This document shows, piece after piece, positions 36,590-46,288 of a stretch of DNA of 64,000 nt (its first letter is position 1; each line of letters opens with the position of its first letter). The notes below the pieces were generated by a model. It ran no database searches and was not told where the DNA came from. It worked only from the letters and a program-made list of their open reading frames with translations. The position numbers were made by a program, and so were the translations under genes. This DNA is from Bacteroidota bacterium (GTDB lineage: Bacteria; Bacteroidota; Ignavibacteria; UBA10030), in assembly GCA_026416125.1 (NCBI GenBank), contig JAOAFT010000002.1:150773-214772 (forward strand), read 5' to 3'.

Positions 36590-36782
36590 TGTTCACACCT
36601 TTTTGTCGTTGACATAAAAATAGCATCCTCAATGCTCGTAAAAAAGGTAGTGAGATTTCTTTTAAAAAAGCGAGTGAAAAATTTTCCCCTATACTTACAA
36701 AGTATAAAAAGAAAAGAGTAATACGCTGAAAAAGTTAAGGATTTCGATTGGTACACTTAACAAGGAGTAGAGATGACTCATC

Positions 36783-37880
36783 TCAGATATTAAATCGGAC
36801 GTACATAATATCACCATCTTCAAGAATATAATCCCTCCCATGGATGTAGAGTAACCCTGCATCTCTGACACCTTGCTCAGAACCAATTCGATCGAGATCA
36901 GAGAACTTTATGATTTCTGCTCGTATAAACCCACGTTCAAAATCTGAGTGGATTTGCCCAGCTGCTTTGAGAGCAGTTGTTCCTTTCTGCACAGTACGAG
37001 CACGCACTTCTTTCTGACCAGTTGTAAAATACGTAATAAGATTAAGCAATTCATATCCCTCACGAATCACTCTCTGTAATCCTGATTCTTGTAAACCGAG
37101 TCCTTCTAAGAACTCTGTTCGTTCGAGCTCTGGAAACTCTGCAATTTCTGCTTCCGTTTCTGCACTTACCACAACAACGCGTGCACCTTCTTTGGCAGCA
37201 ATGGTACGAACTGCTCTTACATACTCGTTTTCGTTACAGAGATCTCTCTCATGAACATTGCAAACGTACAACACTGGCTTTGATGTAAGTAACTGAAGCT
37301 CAAGGAAAACCTGGTGTTCCTCTTCGCTTTTCCAGTGAATAGAGCGTGCAAGCTTTCCAGCTGCGAGATGTTGTTTTAAAACAATAAGAAAATCATACTC
37401 AATTTTCGCTTTTTTATCTCCAGAACGAGCCTTCTTTTCACATTCTCTCAATCGTTTTTCAACAGTTTCTAAGTCTTTAAGTATTAATTCTGTTTCCACA
37501 ATTTCAATGTCGTAGTGTGGATTAATTCTCCCATTGACATGAACAATATTTTCATCGTCGAAACATCGGACAACGTGAACAATTGCATCAACATTTCGAA
37601 TATGTCCAAGGAATTGATTCCCTAACCCTTCTCCTGTACTAGCGCCTTTCACAAGACCCGCAATATCGTGGAACTCGAGTGTTGTTGGTATTATCTTTTC
37701 TGGATTATAGATTTCTCCAATACGCGTTAGCCGAACATCGGGAACAGGAACGATTCCTACATTCGGTTCAATGGTGCAGAATGGATAGTTTGCAACTGCA
37801 GCATGAGCAGCGGTAAGTGCATTGAAGAGCGTTGATTTTCCAACATTGGGTAATCCTATAATACCACAGGTAAATCCCAT
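36783..37880 (-). CDS. ychF: Ribosome-binding ATPase YchF
   Basis: 365 residues. Obg-family ATPase with G1 GLPNVGKST (9-17), G3 DIAGLVKGAS, an insert with coiled coil (about 130-170), YVCNVHERD at the G4 place, and a C-terminal TGS domain (FTTGQKEVRARTVQKGT and the ending DYILEDGDIMYVRFNI). YchF prefers ATP because G4 lacks the NKxD consensus. Monocistronic; an IR GAGATGA-C-TCATCTC covers its stop codon. Confidence 0.94.
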   Translation of the reverse strand: MGFTCGIIGLPNVGKSTLFNALTAAHAAVANYPFCTIEPNVGIVPVPDVRLTRIGEIYNPEKIIPTTLEFHDIAGLVKGASTGEGLGNQFLGHIRNVDAIVHVVRCFDDENIVHVNGRINPHYDIEIVETELILKDLETVEKRLRECEKKARSGDKKAKIEYDFLIVLKQHLAAGKLARSIHWKSEEEHQVFLELQLLTSKPVLYVCNVHERDLCNENEYVRAVRTIAAKEGARVVVVSAETEAEIAEFPELERTEFLEGLGLQESGLQRVIREGYELLNLITYFTTGQKEVRARTVQKGTTALKAAGQIHSDFERGFIRAEIIKFSDLDRIGSEQGVRDAGLLYIHGRDYILEDGDIMYVRFNI

Positions 37881-38046
37881 TCACAATTATTCTCCTGTAT
37901 TGTACTTCAAATATATTGAACCATTTTTTATGAATCCAACAGAAGTACCTTGAATAGAGCATTTGTCTTTAGTGGATGCGATACTTATAAAGTACAACTA
38001 TCAGATTTGCAATGCCACCCATGGTATGAAGAATAGAAGAAATTTT

Positions 38047-38931
38047 CTATGTTTTTCGGACGAGTTGTAGTAATGTCCGAATATTCATGCGATCATACTG
38101 TAAGTCGTTGCTTTTCGGTGTTTCAAGAATTTTCGGAATCGTGCTGAATCGTTCATCGTTCATAAGCAATCGAAAAGCAGAAAGCCCAAGAGCACCTTTA
38201 CCTATATGTTCATGTCGATCGATACGAGAACCACACTCACGCTTCGAGTCATTGAGGTGAAGTACCTTGAGACGATGGAATCCAATAACTTCATCAAATT
38301 CACGGAAAACAGCTTGGTAGCCATCCTCAGTACGAATATCGTATCCAGCAGCAAAAATATGGCACGTATCTACGCAAACGCCAACACGACTAGTTTGGTT
38401 CACACGATCTATGATTGCACGAATGTGCTCGAACGTATACCCTAATGTTGTTCCTTGTCCCGCAGTACACTCAAGGACACTCATTACCGGTTCATCTGCA
38501 GTAGTTTCGTGAACAATATTTAACGACTCAGCAACACGTTCTATACCTTCCTGTTCCCCTTTTCCCATGTGAGCTCCTGGGTGAAAAACAAGGTACGAAA
38601 TTCCGAGTTGAGCGCAGCGACGAATTTCATCAACAAGCAAAGTACGGGAACGTCGTAAAAAGTCTCTCTTCACAGCACAGAGATTGATGAGGTATGAACT
38701 ATGGGCAATGACCGGAGTAATTCTTGTTGCTGTGTGGTAATGGTGGAAGAGTGCAATATCTTCGCTCTTCAATGGAGTACTATGCCATTGTGTTGTATTC
38801 TTGACAAACAATTGTACAGTTGTACATCCAAGAGAGACTGCTCTTTCAAACACGCGCCACATACCACCAGCAATTGACATATGGGCACCAAGAAGAATAC
38901 CAAATGCTTGTGGGGTAGCTTTTCGTTGCAT
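38047..38931 (-). CDS. nfo: Endonuclease IV (AP endonuclease)
   Basis: 294 residues from ATG 38931; the ORF-track start one codon earlier is TTG. It cleaves 5' to abasic sites. Endonuclease IV zinc-site motifs are GAHMSIAGG, VKNTTQWHS, CTAGQGTTLGYTFE, VCVDTCHIFAAGYD, LHLNDSKRECGSRIDRHEHIG and the late ILETPK with its zinc glutamate, all in order. Monocistronic, with tRNA-Val on the opposite strand 45 bases upstream of its start. Confidence 0.95.
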   Translation of the reverse strand: MQRKATPQAFGILLGAHMSIAGGMWRVFERAVSLGCTTVQLFVKNTTQWHSTPLKSEDIALFHHYHTATRITPVIAHSSYLINLCAVKRDFLRRSRTLLVDEIRRCAQLGISYLVFHPGAHMGKGEQEGIERVAESLNIVHETTADEPVMSVLECTAGQGTTLGYTFEHIRAIIDRVNQTSRVGVCVDTCHIFAAGYDIRTEDGYQAVFREFDEVIGFHRLKVLHLNDSKRECGSRIDRHEHIGKGALGLSAFRLLMNDERFSTIPKILETPKSNDLQYDRMNIRTLLQLVRKT

Positions 38932-38975
38932 CAATTGCTTACGCTGAAAATGTTTTGTATATTGAGTTCGCGTTT

Positions 38976-39050
38976 GGACGCTTAGCTCAGATGGTTCAGA
39001 GCGCCGCCCTTACAAGGCGGAGGTCGTAGGTTCGAATCCTACAGCGTCCA
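38976..39050 (+). tRNA. tRNA-Val (anticodon TAC)
   Basis: Acceptor arms GGACGCT and AGCGTCC pair fully, the anticodon stem is CCGCC/GGCGG with loop CTTACAA giving anticodon TAC, and the T arm is GTAGG-TTCGAAT-CCTAC. Discriminator A, no encoded CCA (sequence continues CAAG). It reads GTA and related valine codons. It sits alone on the plus strand between minus-strand genes. Confidence 0.95.
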
Positions 39051-39057
39051 CAAGTTA

Positions 39058-39546
39058 CTATCGAAGCTCTTCAAAAATCCCTGTCCGTTTATTTTTTCGC
39101 ACATTATCCCAGGTAAAGTATCGACCATTCATAGCAATGTATACACCTTGCGGTAATACTTGTGCAAAAGCGAGTGCACTCCCTAAGTTAAAGAGTCCAT
39201 CGGAACTGCCAAATTTGTAGGGTACCATAGCTCCTGTTAAGACAATCGTTTTTGGAAGATTCGCTTTTCCAAGTGTGTGGGCAGTACAATCCATTGTATC
39301 TGTACCATGGGTTATCACAATACGGTCTTCTTTCGCACGTCGACACTCATCGACAATGAGTTGACGATGAATCTCTGTCATCTCAAGGCTATCGATGAGC
39401 ATCAGTGTCCGCACTTTAACATCGACTTTGTTTCGTCCCAACTGGAGCATCTCAGTTACATGAGTGTTTTGAAAGAAGAGTGTACCATCGAGTTCGTTAT
39501 ACTCTTTATCAAACGTTCCACCTGTAACAAGGATAAGAATTGCCAT
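39058..39546 (-). CDS. One-domain asparaginase-like protein
   Basis: 162 residues, about half the size of classical L-asparaginases. The N-terminal nucleophile domain is complete: VTGGTFDKEY with threonine T11, THGTDTMDC with T82-D83, and TGAMVPYKFGSSDG, followed by a lysine-rich segment near 151-153. The usual C-terminal domain is absent and the ORF ends in a normal stop, with the next gene only nine bases upstream, so it is not an obvious truncation. Single-domain asparaginases are known but little studied; activity is not established. It may be co-transcribed with the aminotransferase. Confidence 0.75.
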   Translation of the reverse strand: MAILILVTGGTFDKEYNELDGTLFFQNTHVTEMLQLGRNKVDVKVRTLMLIDSLEMTEIHRQLIVDECRRAKEDRIVITHGTDTMDCTAHTLGKANLPKTIVLTGAMVPYKFGSSDGLFNLGSALAFAQVLPQGVYIAMNGRYFTWDNVRKNKRTGIFEELR

Positions 39547-39555
39547 AGATTTCTC

Positions 39556-40710
39556 TCATAGTAGAGTGTAGAGTGTCTTCAGAACAGTTTCAATTTCCTC
39601 TGCTGTATTATAGAAGTGAGGCGAAAAACGTAACTTTTCCTCTCGGAGTGAAACGATTATATTGAGTTCCGTAAGTGTTTTGTATACTTTTTTGAACGAA
39701 CCACCACTATTTTTTTCAATCGTTACGATTCCCGACCGATGATGATCATCCCAAGGTGAAAGAAGAGTAATACCTTCTATACGGCGTAGTTCTTCAGAGA
39801 GAAAAGAAGTCAAATCCAAAATTCGGTTGTGGATTCGCTCGATTCCAGCCTCGAGAATCAATTGGATCGATGCGTTTAGTCCACGTAATCCGCAGTAGTT
39901 AAGAGTACCTATCTCATATCGCCGAGCAGAGGATGCAAGTGGCTGTTGATAGTCAAAGAAGTGCCAAGGATGTTCAACTGATAACCATCCTACGAACGGT
40001 GGATGCAGTGCCGAGTGCATTCGTTGAGAAACATATAAAAATCCTGTGCCCTGTGGTGCCATAAGCCATTTCTGTCCACCACAAGACATAGCATCAATGT
40101 TCATATGTCGAACATCAACTGGTACTACCCCAACACCTTGAATACCATCAACAACAAGCCATATATTCTTTGATCGGCAAAGTGCACCAATGGCTGCAAG
40201 GTCAATCCGGTACCCGGTGAGAAATTGCACTGCACTCAACGCCACGAGCTTTGTTGAAGGTGTTAGCGCTCTATTCAACCGGTCACGATCAATGATCCCG
40301 TCGTCCATTGAATAGAAATCTACTTCAACCCCAAGAGATTTGAGATGAACATATGGTATGACATTTGCGGGGAAATCCTTATCACACACCAGAACACGGT
40401 CTCCTTCTTCCCAGTGGAGTCCTCGTGCAATAACATTAATTGCTTCGGATGTGTTTTGAACAAAAGCAATACATTCCGGTGATTCTGCATTAATGAGTGA
40501 TGCAATACGATTCCTGCAGGTTGTTACAACTTCCTTATCTTCTTCGTACGTATCGATCATCCCTGCACTGTGTTCGTGAAGATACTCACTCATGGCATAC
40601 ACTGTACGTTTTGGGAGTGGTCCTGTTGCAGCGTGGTTGAAGTATAGCACCCGATTGGTCAGATAAAGGAATTCTCTCCGAATTTCCTGAATCTCATGTT
40701 CTGTAAACAT
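39556..40710 (-). CDS. Class V aminotransferase-fold PLP enzyme
   Basis: 384 residues. The PLP lysine is in AMSCGGQKWLMAPQGTG, preceded by the WLVVDGIQGVGV acid and by FVQNTSEAINVIA at the phosphate site. The fold is that of cysteine desulfurase and isopenicillin-N-epimerase relatives; the short active-site cysteine loop that marks desulfurases is not evident, so a SufS/IscS role is unlikely. It lies nine bases upstream of the asparaginase gene. Substrate unknown. Confidence 0.8.
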   Translation of the reverse strand: MFTEHEIQEIRREFLYLTNRVLYFNHAATGPLPKRTVYAMSEYLHEHSAGMIDTYEEDKEVVTTCRNRIASLINAESPECIAFVQNTSEAINVIARGLHWEEGDRVLVCDKDFPANVIPYVHLKSLGVEVDFYSMDDGIIDRDRLNRALTPSTKLVALSAVQFLTGYRIDLAAIGALCRSKNIWLVVDGIQGVGVVPVDVRHMNIDAMSCGGQKWLMAPQGTGFLYVSQRMHSALHPPFVGWLSVEHPWHFFDYQQPLASSARRYEIGTLNYCGLRGLNASIQLILEAGIERIHNRILDLTSFLSEELRRIEGITLLSPWDDHHRSGIVTIEKNSGGSFKKVYKTLTELNIIVSLREEKLRFSPHFYNTAEEIETVLKTLYTLL

Positions 40711-40817
40711 TCACTTATCCTTCTCGTATGCAGCTGGCAATATACTGCTCGATTGTTCGAAAGGCAATGTTTCTTCCATGCACTTCATACCAATTTTTTC
40801 TATCTTACCACACAACT

Positions 40818-43346
40818 ATGGAGTACCATCGTATAAGGAACAAAACGTTTGTATGTATATGTGTCCTTTGGGCTTCACTCAATGCTCAATCAGGCGGTAC
40901 ACATACAACAACTACACGCGATACAATGTTCCAGCAAACCCGCAGTGGCATCGACACTCTCATCACCTACGCTGCAAAAGATTCAATTGTGTATTCATTG
41001 AAAACACGCTTCATGTACCTCTACACTGCCTGTGAAATGCGCTACCAAAGCATTCACTTACAATCTGAACGAATCGATGTTAATTGGGATACGTCGACAC
41101 TGACATCGTACGGTATCCGTGATACAGTGAAACAAGATTCTGTGATCGGAAAGCCTATTCTTCGCGATGGTGATGATACATACTACGGTGATAAAATCGA
41201 CTACAATTTCCGCACACAAAAGGGACGGATTCTTGTAGCTCACACACAAATGGACAATGGCTACTACGTAGGTCAAACTATTAAGAAAGTAGCAAAAGAC
41301 GAGCTCTTTATCGCAAACGGTCGCTTCACAACGTGCGACAATCCTACCCCACATTTCTACTTCGAAAGTCCGAAGATGAAAGTTTTTGTACGAGATGTGG
41401 TCGTTGCTGAACCAGTATATTTGTACGTTGCAAATGTCCCCGTTTTTGGATTACCGTTCGGCATATTCCCGAGTCATGGTGGACGAGCTTCGGGCGTTAT
41501 TGCTCCTGCCTACGGTCAAGATCACGATTACGGGTGGTACCTCAGCCACATTGGGTATTATTGGGCAGCTAGTGATTACTGGGATATAGCAACGATGTTC
41601 GACATTTACGCTCGTGGAAAGTGGATGAATCAAACACAAGTCAACTATGCACTCCGTGATGTTCTTGGAGGCAGTCTAACCACTCGTATTACAAGTATGA
41701 AGAAAGGTGAATCAACAGATCCAGATCATCGTACACAACGAGACTACTACGCCAATCTCACGCACAACCAAGTCATATCACCAACATCGAGAGTAGATGT
41801 GAACTTTACCTTTGCAAGCTCAACGTACTTTAAGAATTACAGTACGAACATCAACGAAATTCTCTCACAAAATATTATCTCAAATGCTACGTACTCCACA
41901 TATTGGCCTGCGTCGAACCGGTCGCTCAGTATTTCGATCTACCGTGATCAAAACCTCATTACCGACGATGTGCACGAACAACTCCCATCAATTTCATTTA
42001 CTCAAAATCAACTGTACCCTTTTAAGAGTAGAAAAGCGACACGTGGATTGCGTGAAGAAAGTTCTCAAACTCAAAGTTTTGCTGATTTGTTTGGAATTAA
42101 CTACTCAGCATCCTTTACAAATGATCGTTGGAAACAATCCACCTTGTACGACAGTGCATACACACCAGCAGGATGGCGACACAACGTAAAAGAATTCAGC
42201 AACATTTCAAAACTTACATTCAATCAATCTGCTTCAATGGGAGTAGCACCAAAAGTGGGCTACTTTACAGTTTCACCTTCAATATCATGGAGTGAATCAC
42301 GACAGTACCTTTATGGTTCATACCCTCGAGATATTGATTCAGTTATCGTCCATCGTGATACAACACAGTGGGAAACTTCGGGTATTATTAACACTGGTGT
42401 AGGTATAAGCACTCGATTTTATGGTATTGCTCAACCAAATGTTTTTGGCATTACCACATTCCGGCATACAGTAACTCCATCGCTCTCATTATCATACAAC
42501 AAAAAAATCTATGGTGCTACCATTCCAAAGTACCAGATGCTTGCTTCTGTGAACATCGGCAATCTCTTTGAAATGAAAACTACATCAACCGACTCAACCA
42601 AACCTGAGAATAAGTATCAATTATTGAACGTTGGTCTCTCAACGAGTTACAACTTTGCGGCTGATTCGATGAAGTTCAACGACATCAATGTATCGTACCG
42701 TACAGATATTGCTTCTCTCTTCAGTCTTAGTGGAAGTGCAACGTATTCATTGTACGAATTTGATCCCCGTGCAAATCGAGGGTATGGTGCACGTGTGAAT
42801 CGCTATCTCCTCTCAACACAAAAACGTTTTGCCGATCTTACTCGATTCTCGATTACCTTTTCTACAACTCTCCGCGGTGAACGGAAACAACGCGAACAAC
42901 CACCTGGAACACCTCCTCTTTCTGTACTCGAAGAACAGGAACGAGTCAGTGGTACACCGCAGTTCCGACAGACACAACGATTATACGAAACACTCTACGA
43001 TATCGAGGAAGCCGATTTCAGCATTCCATGGCAACTCGATTTTAGTTACTCATTTTCTCAATCACAGAGTGATCCACGAAAAAAATACAGAACATCATCT
43101 GCAAACATAGGTATTTCCTTCAACCTAACTGAGAAGTGGAAAATTAGTGCACGTGGATCCTACGATTTCGTGAAGAAACAACATTACATACAATCATTAA
43201 ATGTCACTCGTGATCTCCACTGCTGGCAAATGAACTTCACATACTACCCAATGGGAACACTTGCAGGATTCCGTTTTGAACTCCGTGTAGCAGCACCTCA
43301 ACTTCAGGACATAAAAATAACAAAACAGAGTACACGACCTTACTAA
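40818..43346 (+). CDS. LptD-like outer membrane protein (LPS assembly family)
   Basis: 842 residues from ATG 40818, where a signal peptide begins (TFVCICVLWASLNAQS); the ORF-track extension upstream has no signal or ribosome site. The first part (about 60-190) is an OstA-like periplasmic beta-jellyroll, with repeats such as GDKIDYNFRTQKGRI. A segment TTCDNPTPHFYFES, with a cysteine, and VPVFGLPFGIFPSHGGRASG match the plug-to-barrel region of Bacteroidota LptD-like proteins. The rest is beta-barrel. LptD places lipopolysaccharide in the outer leaflet. The GT2 gene follows by ten bases. Confidence 0.8.
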   Translation: MEYHRIRNKTFVCICVLWASLNAQSGGTHTTTTRDTMFQQTRSGIDTLITYAAKDSIVYSLKTRFMYLYTACEMRYQSIHLQSERIDVNWDTSTLTSYGIRDTVKQDSVIGKPILRDGDDTYYGDKIDYNFRTQKGRILVAHTQMDNGYYVGQTIKKVAKDELFIANGRFTTCDNPTPHFYFESPKMKVFVRDVVVAEPVYLYVANVPVFGLPFGIFPSHGGRASGVIAPAYGQDHDYGWYLSHIGYYWAASDYWDIATMFDIYARGKWMNQTQVNYALRDVLGGSLTTRITSMKKGESTDPDHRTQRDYYANLTHNQVISPTSRVDVNFTFASSTYFKNYSTNINEILSQNIISNATYSTYWPASNRSLSISIYRDQNLITDDVHEQLPSISFTQNQLYPFKSRKATRGLREESSQTQSFADLFGINYSASFTNDRWKQSTLYDSAYTPAGWRHNVKEFSNISKLTFNQSASMGVAPKVGYFTVSPSISWSESRQYLYGSYPRDIDSVIVHRDTTQWETSGIINTGVGISTRFYGIAQPNVFGITTFRHTVTPSLSLSYNKKIYGATIPKYQMLASVNIGNLFEMKTTSTDSTKPENKYQLLNVGLSTSYNFAADSMKFNDINVSYRTDIASLFSLSGSATYSLYEFDPRANRGYGARVNRYLLSTQKRFADLTRFSITFSTTLRGERKQREQPPGTPPLSVLEEQERVSGTPQFRQTQRLYETLYDIEEADFSIPWQLDFSYSFSQSQSDPRKKYRTSSANIGISFNLTEKWKISARGSYDFVKKQHYIQSLNVTRDLHCWQMNFTYYPMGTLAGFRFELRVAAPQLQDIKITKQSTRPY

Positions 43347-43356
43347 GGATTAAACA

Positions 43357-44097
43357 ATGATTTGGGGTAAGAAAGTAACTGTTGTCCTTCCTGCATACAA
43401 TGCAGCGAAAACACTCGAACGGACGTACAACGAAATTCCCAAGGATATCGTTGATGATATCATTCTTGTTGACGACGCAAGTAACGATGAAACAGTCACC
43501 ATTGCACACCGACTCAACATTCACACTCTCATCCACAACGAAAATATGGGGTACGGTGGAAATCAGAAAACATGCTACAAAGCTGCTCTCGACCGCGGTG
43601 CAGATATTATCATCATGCTTCACCCAGACTATCAGTATACACCAAAACTCATTCCTGCAATGGCATATTTACTCGTGTCGGGTGAGTTCGATGTTGTTCT
43701 TGGTTCTCGGATCCTTGGTGGGAAAGCACTTAACAAGTACATCAGCAACAGAATCCTCTCGTTTATCCAAAATCTCCTTATTGGATCTAAACAATCTGAG
43801 TACCACACTGGGTACAGGGCATACACACGAAAGGTACTTCTCTCAGTACCTTTTGAGAATAACTCAAACGACTTTGTATTCGATAATGAACTCCTTTCCC
43901 AAATTATCTTCGCTGGATACCGTGTTGGTGAAATATCGTGTCCTGCACGCTACTTTCCTGAGGCATCCTCAATAAATTTCCAACGGAGTATTACTTACGG
44001 CATTGGATGTTTACGTACCACCTTACTGTTTCGACTAACAAAGTGGAACCTCATAGAAAATTCGTTGTTCTCGGGTTTACCTCTAGCTCAGCACTAA
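43357..44097 (+). CDS. Family 2 glycosyltransferase, soluble
   Basis: 246 residues. GT-A signatures are VVLPAYNAAKTLERT, VDDASNDET and MLHPDYQYTPK, where the usual DxD/DADLQH appears as HPDYQY. No membrane segment. It likely makes a lipid-linked or surface sugar. It lies ten bases after the LptD-like gene, hinting at an envelope role. Its end overlaps the convergent thioredoxin-like gene by four bases. Confidence 0.82.
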   Translation: MIWGKKVTVVLPAYNAAKTLERTYNEIPKDIVDDIILVDDASNDETVTIAHRLNIHTLIHNENMGYGGNQKTCYKAALDRGADIIIMLHPDYQYTPKLIPAMAYLLVSGEFDVVLGSRILGGKALNKYISNRILSFIQNLLIGSKQSEYHTGYRAYTRKVLLSVPFENNSNDFVFDNELLSQIIFAGYRVGEISCPARYFPEASSINFQRSITYGIGCLRTTLLFRLTKWNLIENSLFSGLPLAQH

Positions 44098-45101
44098 TTG
44101 AGGTGAACAACATCGGCAATTGCGTGCGATGTTGTTGCTAGTGCATAGAATGCAACATTGGAACTCGACGGTATAAGTTTAAGGGTATGTTTTTCTCTTG
44201 TCTGATGAGAGAGGATGTGATAGAGTCGAGCAGTTGAAACGACAAGTATTGAAGTTGATCGATGAGATTGAATGAGATCCCGGCCATAGTCACTTTCAGG
44301 AACAACCTTACCATCAACTTCAACAGTTACTTCGACTGGTAATTCACGTTCAGATCCGAGGAGAGCATAAACATCTTTCGCATCGTACTGTACCACGCAA
44401 TATCCTTGATCATTGAAGCATCGCATCGCTTCCCGTTCGCTGAGCCATTGACCGTGAAAGTAGCAACGATCCGGAAGGTAGTAATGTGGATCAGAGTACT
44501 CAACAATTGATTCGGGACTGTGCCCCTCAGGATTACCAATAAAACCACGCGTGTAACCAAGTGCAATATCAATTGTTCGTACTCGATAGAACTGTTCATC
44601 TTCGTCGTGATGCTTGAGCGAGAGTACTTCCGGGAGTTCCTCATCAAATCCACACTCACTCACTAGTTGACGAAGTGCACGTTCAAATTCTACAATGTTT
44701 CCATCTCCAGTGAATTTAAATCGAAGACGTCGTTCTCTATCAACAAGAAAAAACGTTGGGAGTTCCTGCACATTGTATGCAAGAGCAATTAGTCCGTCGT
44801 TATCTATCACTACAGGATACCATACATTGAAACGCTGGAGTGATTCTTCAACAAGCAAAGGGTTTTTCCCAAATGAATACTGAGGGACGTGAACACCGAT
44901 GACAATGACACCACATTCCCCATAGTGTCGTGCCCACATTCGTACAAATTGTAAACTTTCAACACATTTTAGTGAAGCAGAATCAAAAAAATGTAGTACG
45001 ATTACTCGATTTTCGAGCGTTGACAGTTGTAGAGGTTTGGAGTGGAGCCACACCGTTCCATAAAGGTCCGGCGCTTCACGATGGAATACTTCTAATGCCA
45101 T
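44094..45101 (-). CDS. Thioredoxin-fold protein fused to a DipZ-like C-terminal domain, first active-site cysteine lost
   Basis: 335 residues. Residues about 10-155 form a TlpA/AhpC-like thioredoxin fold, with IVLHFFDSASLKCVESL where the redox motif should be, VVIDNDGLIALAYNV and LPTFFLVDRE with the cis-proline. The CXXC is S43-L-K-C46, so only the second cysteine remains. Residues about 175-330 resemble the domain following thioredoxin in DipZ proteins (the IDIALGYTRG and YFHGQWLSERE segments). No signal peptide. Ten-base overlap with the argD-like gene places it in the coaE operon. Function unknown. Confidence 0.65.
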   Translation of the reverse strand: MALEVFHREAPDLYGTVWLHSKPLQLSTLENRVIVLHFFDSASLKCVESLQFVRMWARHYGECGVIVIGVHVPQYSFGKNPLLVEESLQRFNVWYPVVIDNDGLIALAYNVQELPTFFLVDRERRLRFKFTGDGNIVEFERALRQLVSECGFDEELPEVLSLKHHDEDEQFYRVRTIDIALGYTRGFIGNPEGHSPESIVEYSDPHYYLPDRCYFHGQWLSEREAMRCFNDQGYCVVQYDAKDVYALLGSERELPVEVTVEVDGKVVPESDYGRDLIQSHRSTSILVVSTARLYHILSHQTREKHTLKLIPSSSNVAFYALATTSHAIADVVHLN

Positions 45102-46288
45102 TCTGCTTTTGCCCGTAAGATATCGTTGAGTTCTGTAAAAAGCGCGTCACAGTGCTCTTTTTCAATAATGTACGGTGGCAGGAACCGAATAACGGTTGTG
45201 TTCGTACAATTTACCAAAAATCCTCGTTCAAGTAGTGTATCAACGATTGATTGACCTTCGATCGTAAGATCAATTCCGATCATGCATCCACGACCACGTA
45301 CTTCTTTTATAAGAGTTGGGAATTTCTCTTTCAGCTCGCTTGCACACGTGAGAATGTACAACCCAATCGCACCAGCTTGTTCCATAAGCTTATTATCAAC
45401 AACTTCTTCCATCACAGCACAACCAGCAGCACAGGCAACTGGATTACCACCAAACGTCGTGCCATGAGCGCCATATGCAAAACACTCAGCAACACGGTCG
45501 TTACCAAGAAGAGCACCAAGGGGTAATCCTCCACCAATTGCTTTTGCGATAACTACGATGTCAGGCTCTAATTCTAAATATTCATAACTATAGAATTTTC
45601 CGGTACGCCCAATTCCAGATTGAATTTCATCCACAATGATAAGAAATCCATACCGCTCCCTGAGTTCTTTCAACGCGCGGGCAAATTCTTGACTGACAAT
45701 GTTGATCCCCCCTTCACCCTGAATACACTCAAGGATTACTCCAAGCGTGCGCTCAGTAACTTTACTCAATAAATCTGGCACACAGTTGAAAGTAATGTAT
45801 CCAGTGTTTGGTAAGAATGGGTCGAAGCCATCACGGTACTTTGGCCGCTCTGTTAATGAGAGCGCTCCCATTGTACGACCATGGAACGAATTTGTAAGAC
45901 AGAAAAGATCAACTTTATTGTTTTCTTTCCCCCACTTCCGTGCCAACTTAATTGCTCCCTCAACGGCTTCTGTACCACTGTTCGTAAAGAAAATTTTCTT
46001 CATTCCTTGTGATGCACAGAGAATACGCTCAGCAAGTTCAACTTGTGTATCCTGGATAAAGTAATTCGACACATGGTTGTACCGTCGTATTTGTTTTTCA
46101 ATTGCACGAACAATTTTGGGATGACAATACCCCAACGCATTTACCGCAAGTCCACCGAAAAAGTCAACAAGGCGCCTCCCATCTTTGGTGTAGAGGTACA
46201 CTCCTTCACCGTAATCGAGCTCGAGCGGTAATCGACGGTACGTATGAAAGAATAGTTCATCTTCTCGTTGAAAAATTGTTTTATTCAC
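45092..46288 (-). CDS. argD: Class III aminotransferase, acetylornithine/ornithine aminotransferase-like
   Basis: 398 residues. The PLP lysine lies in VVIAKAIGGGLPLGALLG; TNSGTEAVEGAIKLAR, NSFHGRTMGALSLT, EPIQGEGG-like ECIQGEGGINI and IVDEIQSGIGRTG with the PLP aspartate are present, as is HGTTFGGNPVACAAG. Size and motifs match ArgD/Orn-AT. Without arginine genes nearby, related roles (ornithine or 4-aminobutyrate transaminase) cannot be excluded. It overlaps coaE by eight bases. Confidence 0.8.
   Translation of the reverse strand: MNKTIFQREDELFFHTYRRLPLELDYGEGVYLYTKDGRRLVDFFGGLAVNALGYCHPKIVRAIEKQIRRYNHVSNYFIQDTQVELAERILCASQGMKKIFFTNSGTEAVEGAIKLARKWGKENNKVDLFCLTNSFHGRTMGALSLTERPKYRDGFDPFLPNTGYITFNCVPDLLSKVTERTLGVILECIQGEGGINIVSQEFARALKELRERYGFLIIVDEIQSGIGRTGKFYSYEYLELEPDIVVIAKAIGGGLPLGALLGNDRVAECFAYGAHGTTFGGNPVACAAGCAVMEEVVDNKLMEQAGAIGLYILTCASELKEKFPTLIKEVRGRGCMIGIDLTIEGQSIVDTLLERGFLVNCTNTTVIRFLPPYIIEKEHCDALFTELNDILRAKAEWH

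Noticed and set aside
36565-36756. ORF in the gap before korD
   Set aside because: Overlaps korD in another frame and has no ribosome site; AT-rich spacer.
36590-36782. TTGACA-like hexamer and TACCTTTT as promoter elements near korD
   Set aside because: Partner elements at the right spacing and strand were not convincing.
36770-36784. Palindrome GAGATGA-C-TCATCTC over the ychF stop as a terminator
   Set aside because: No T-run follows on the ychF strand and only a few bases would be left as a loop.
39556-40710. Naming the class V aminotransferase a cysteine desulfurase
   Set aside because: The active-site cysteine loop typical of IscS/SufS is not evident, and no Fe-S assembly gene is adjacent.
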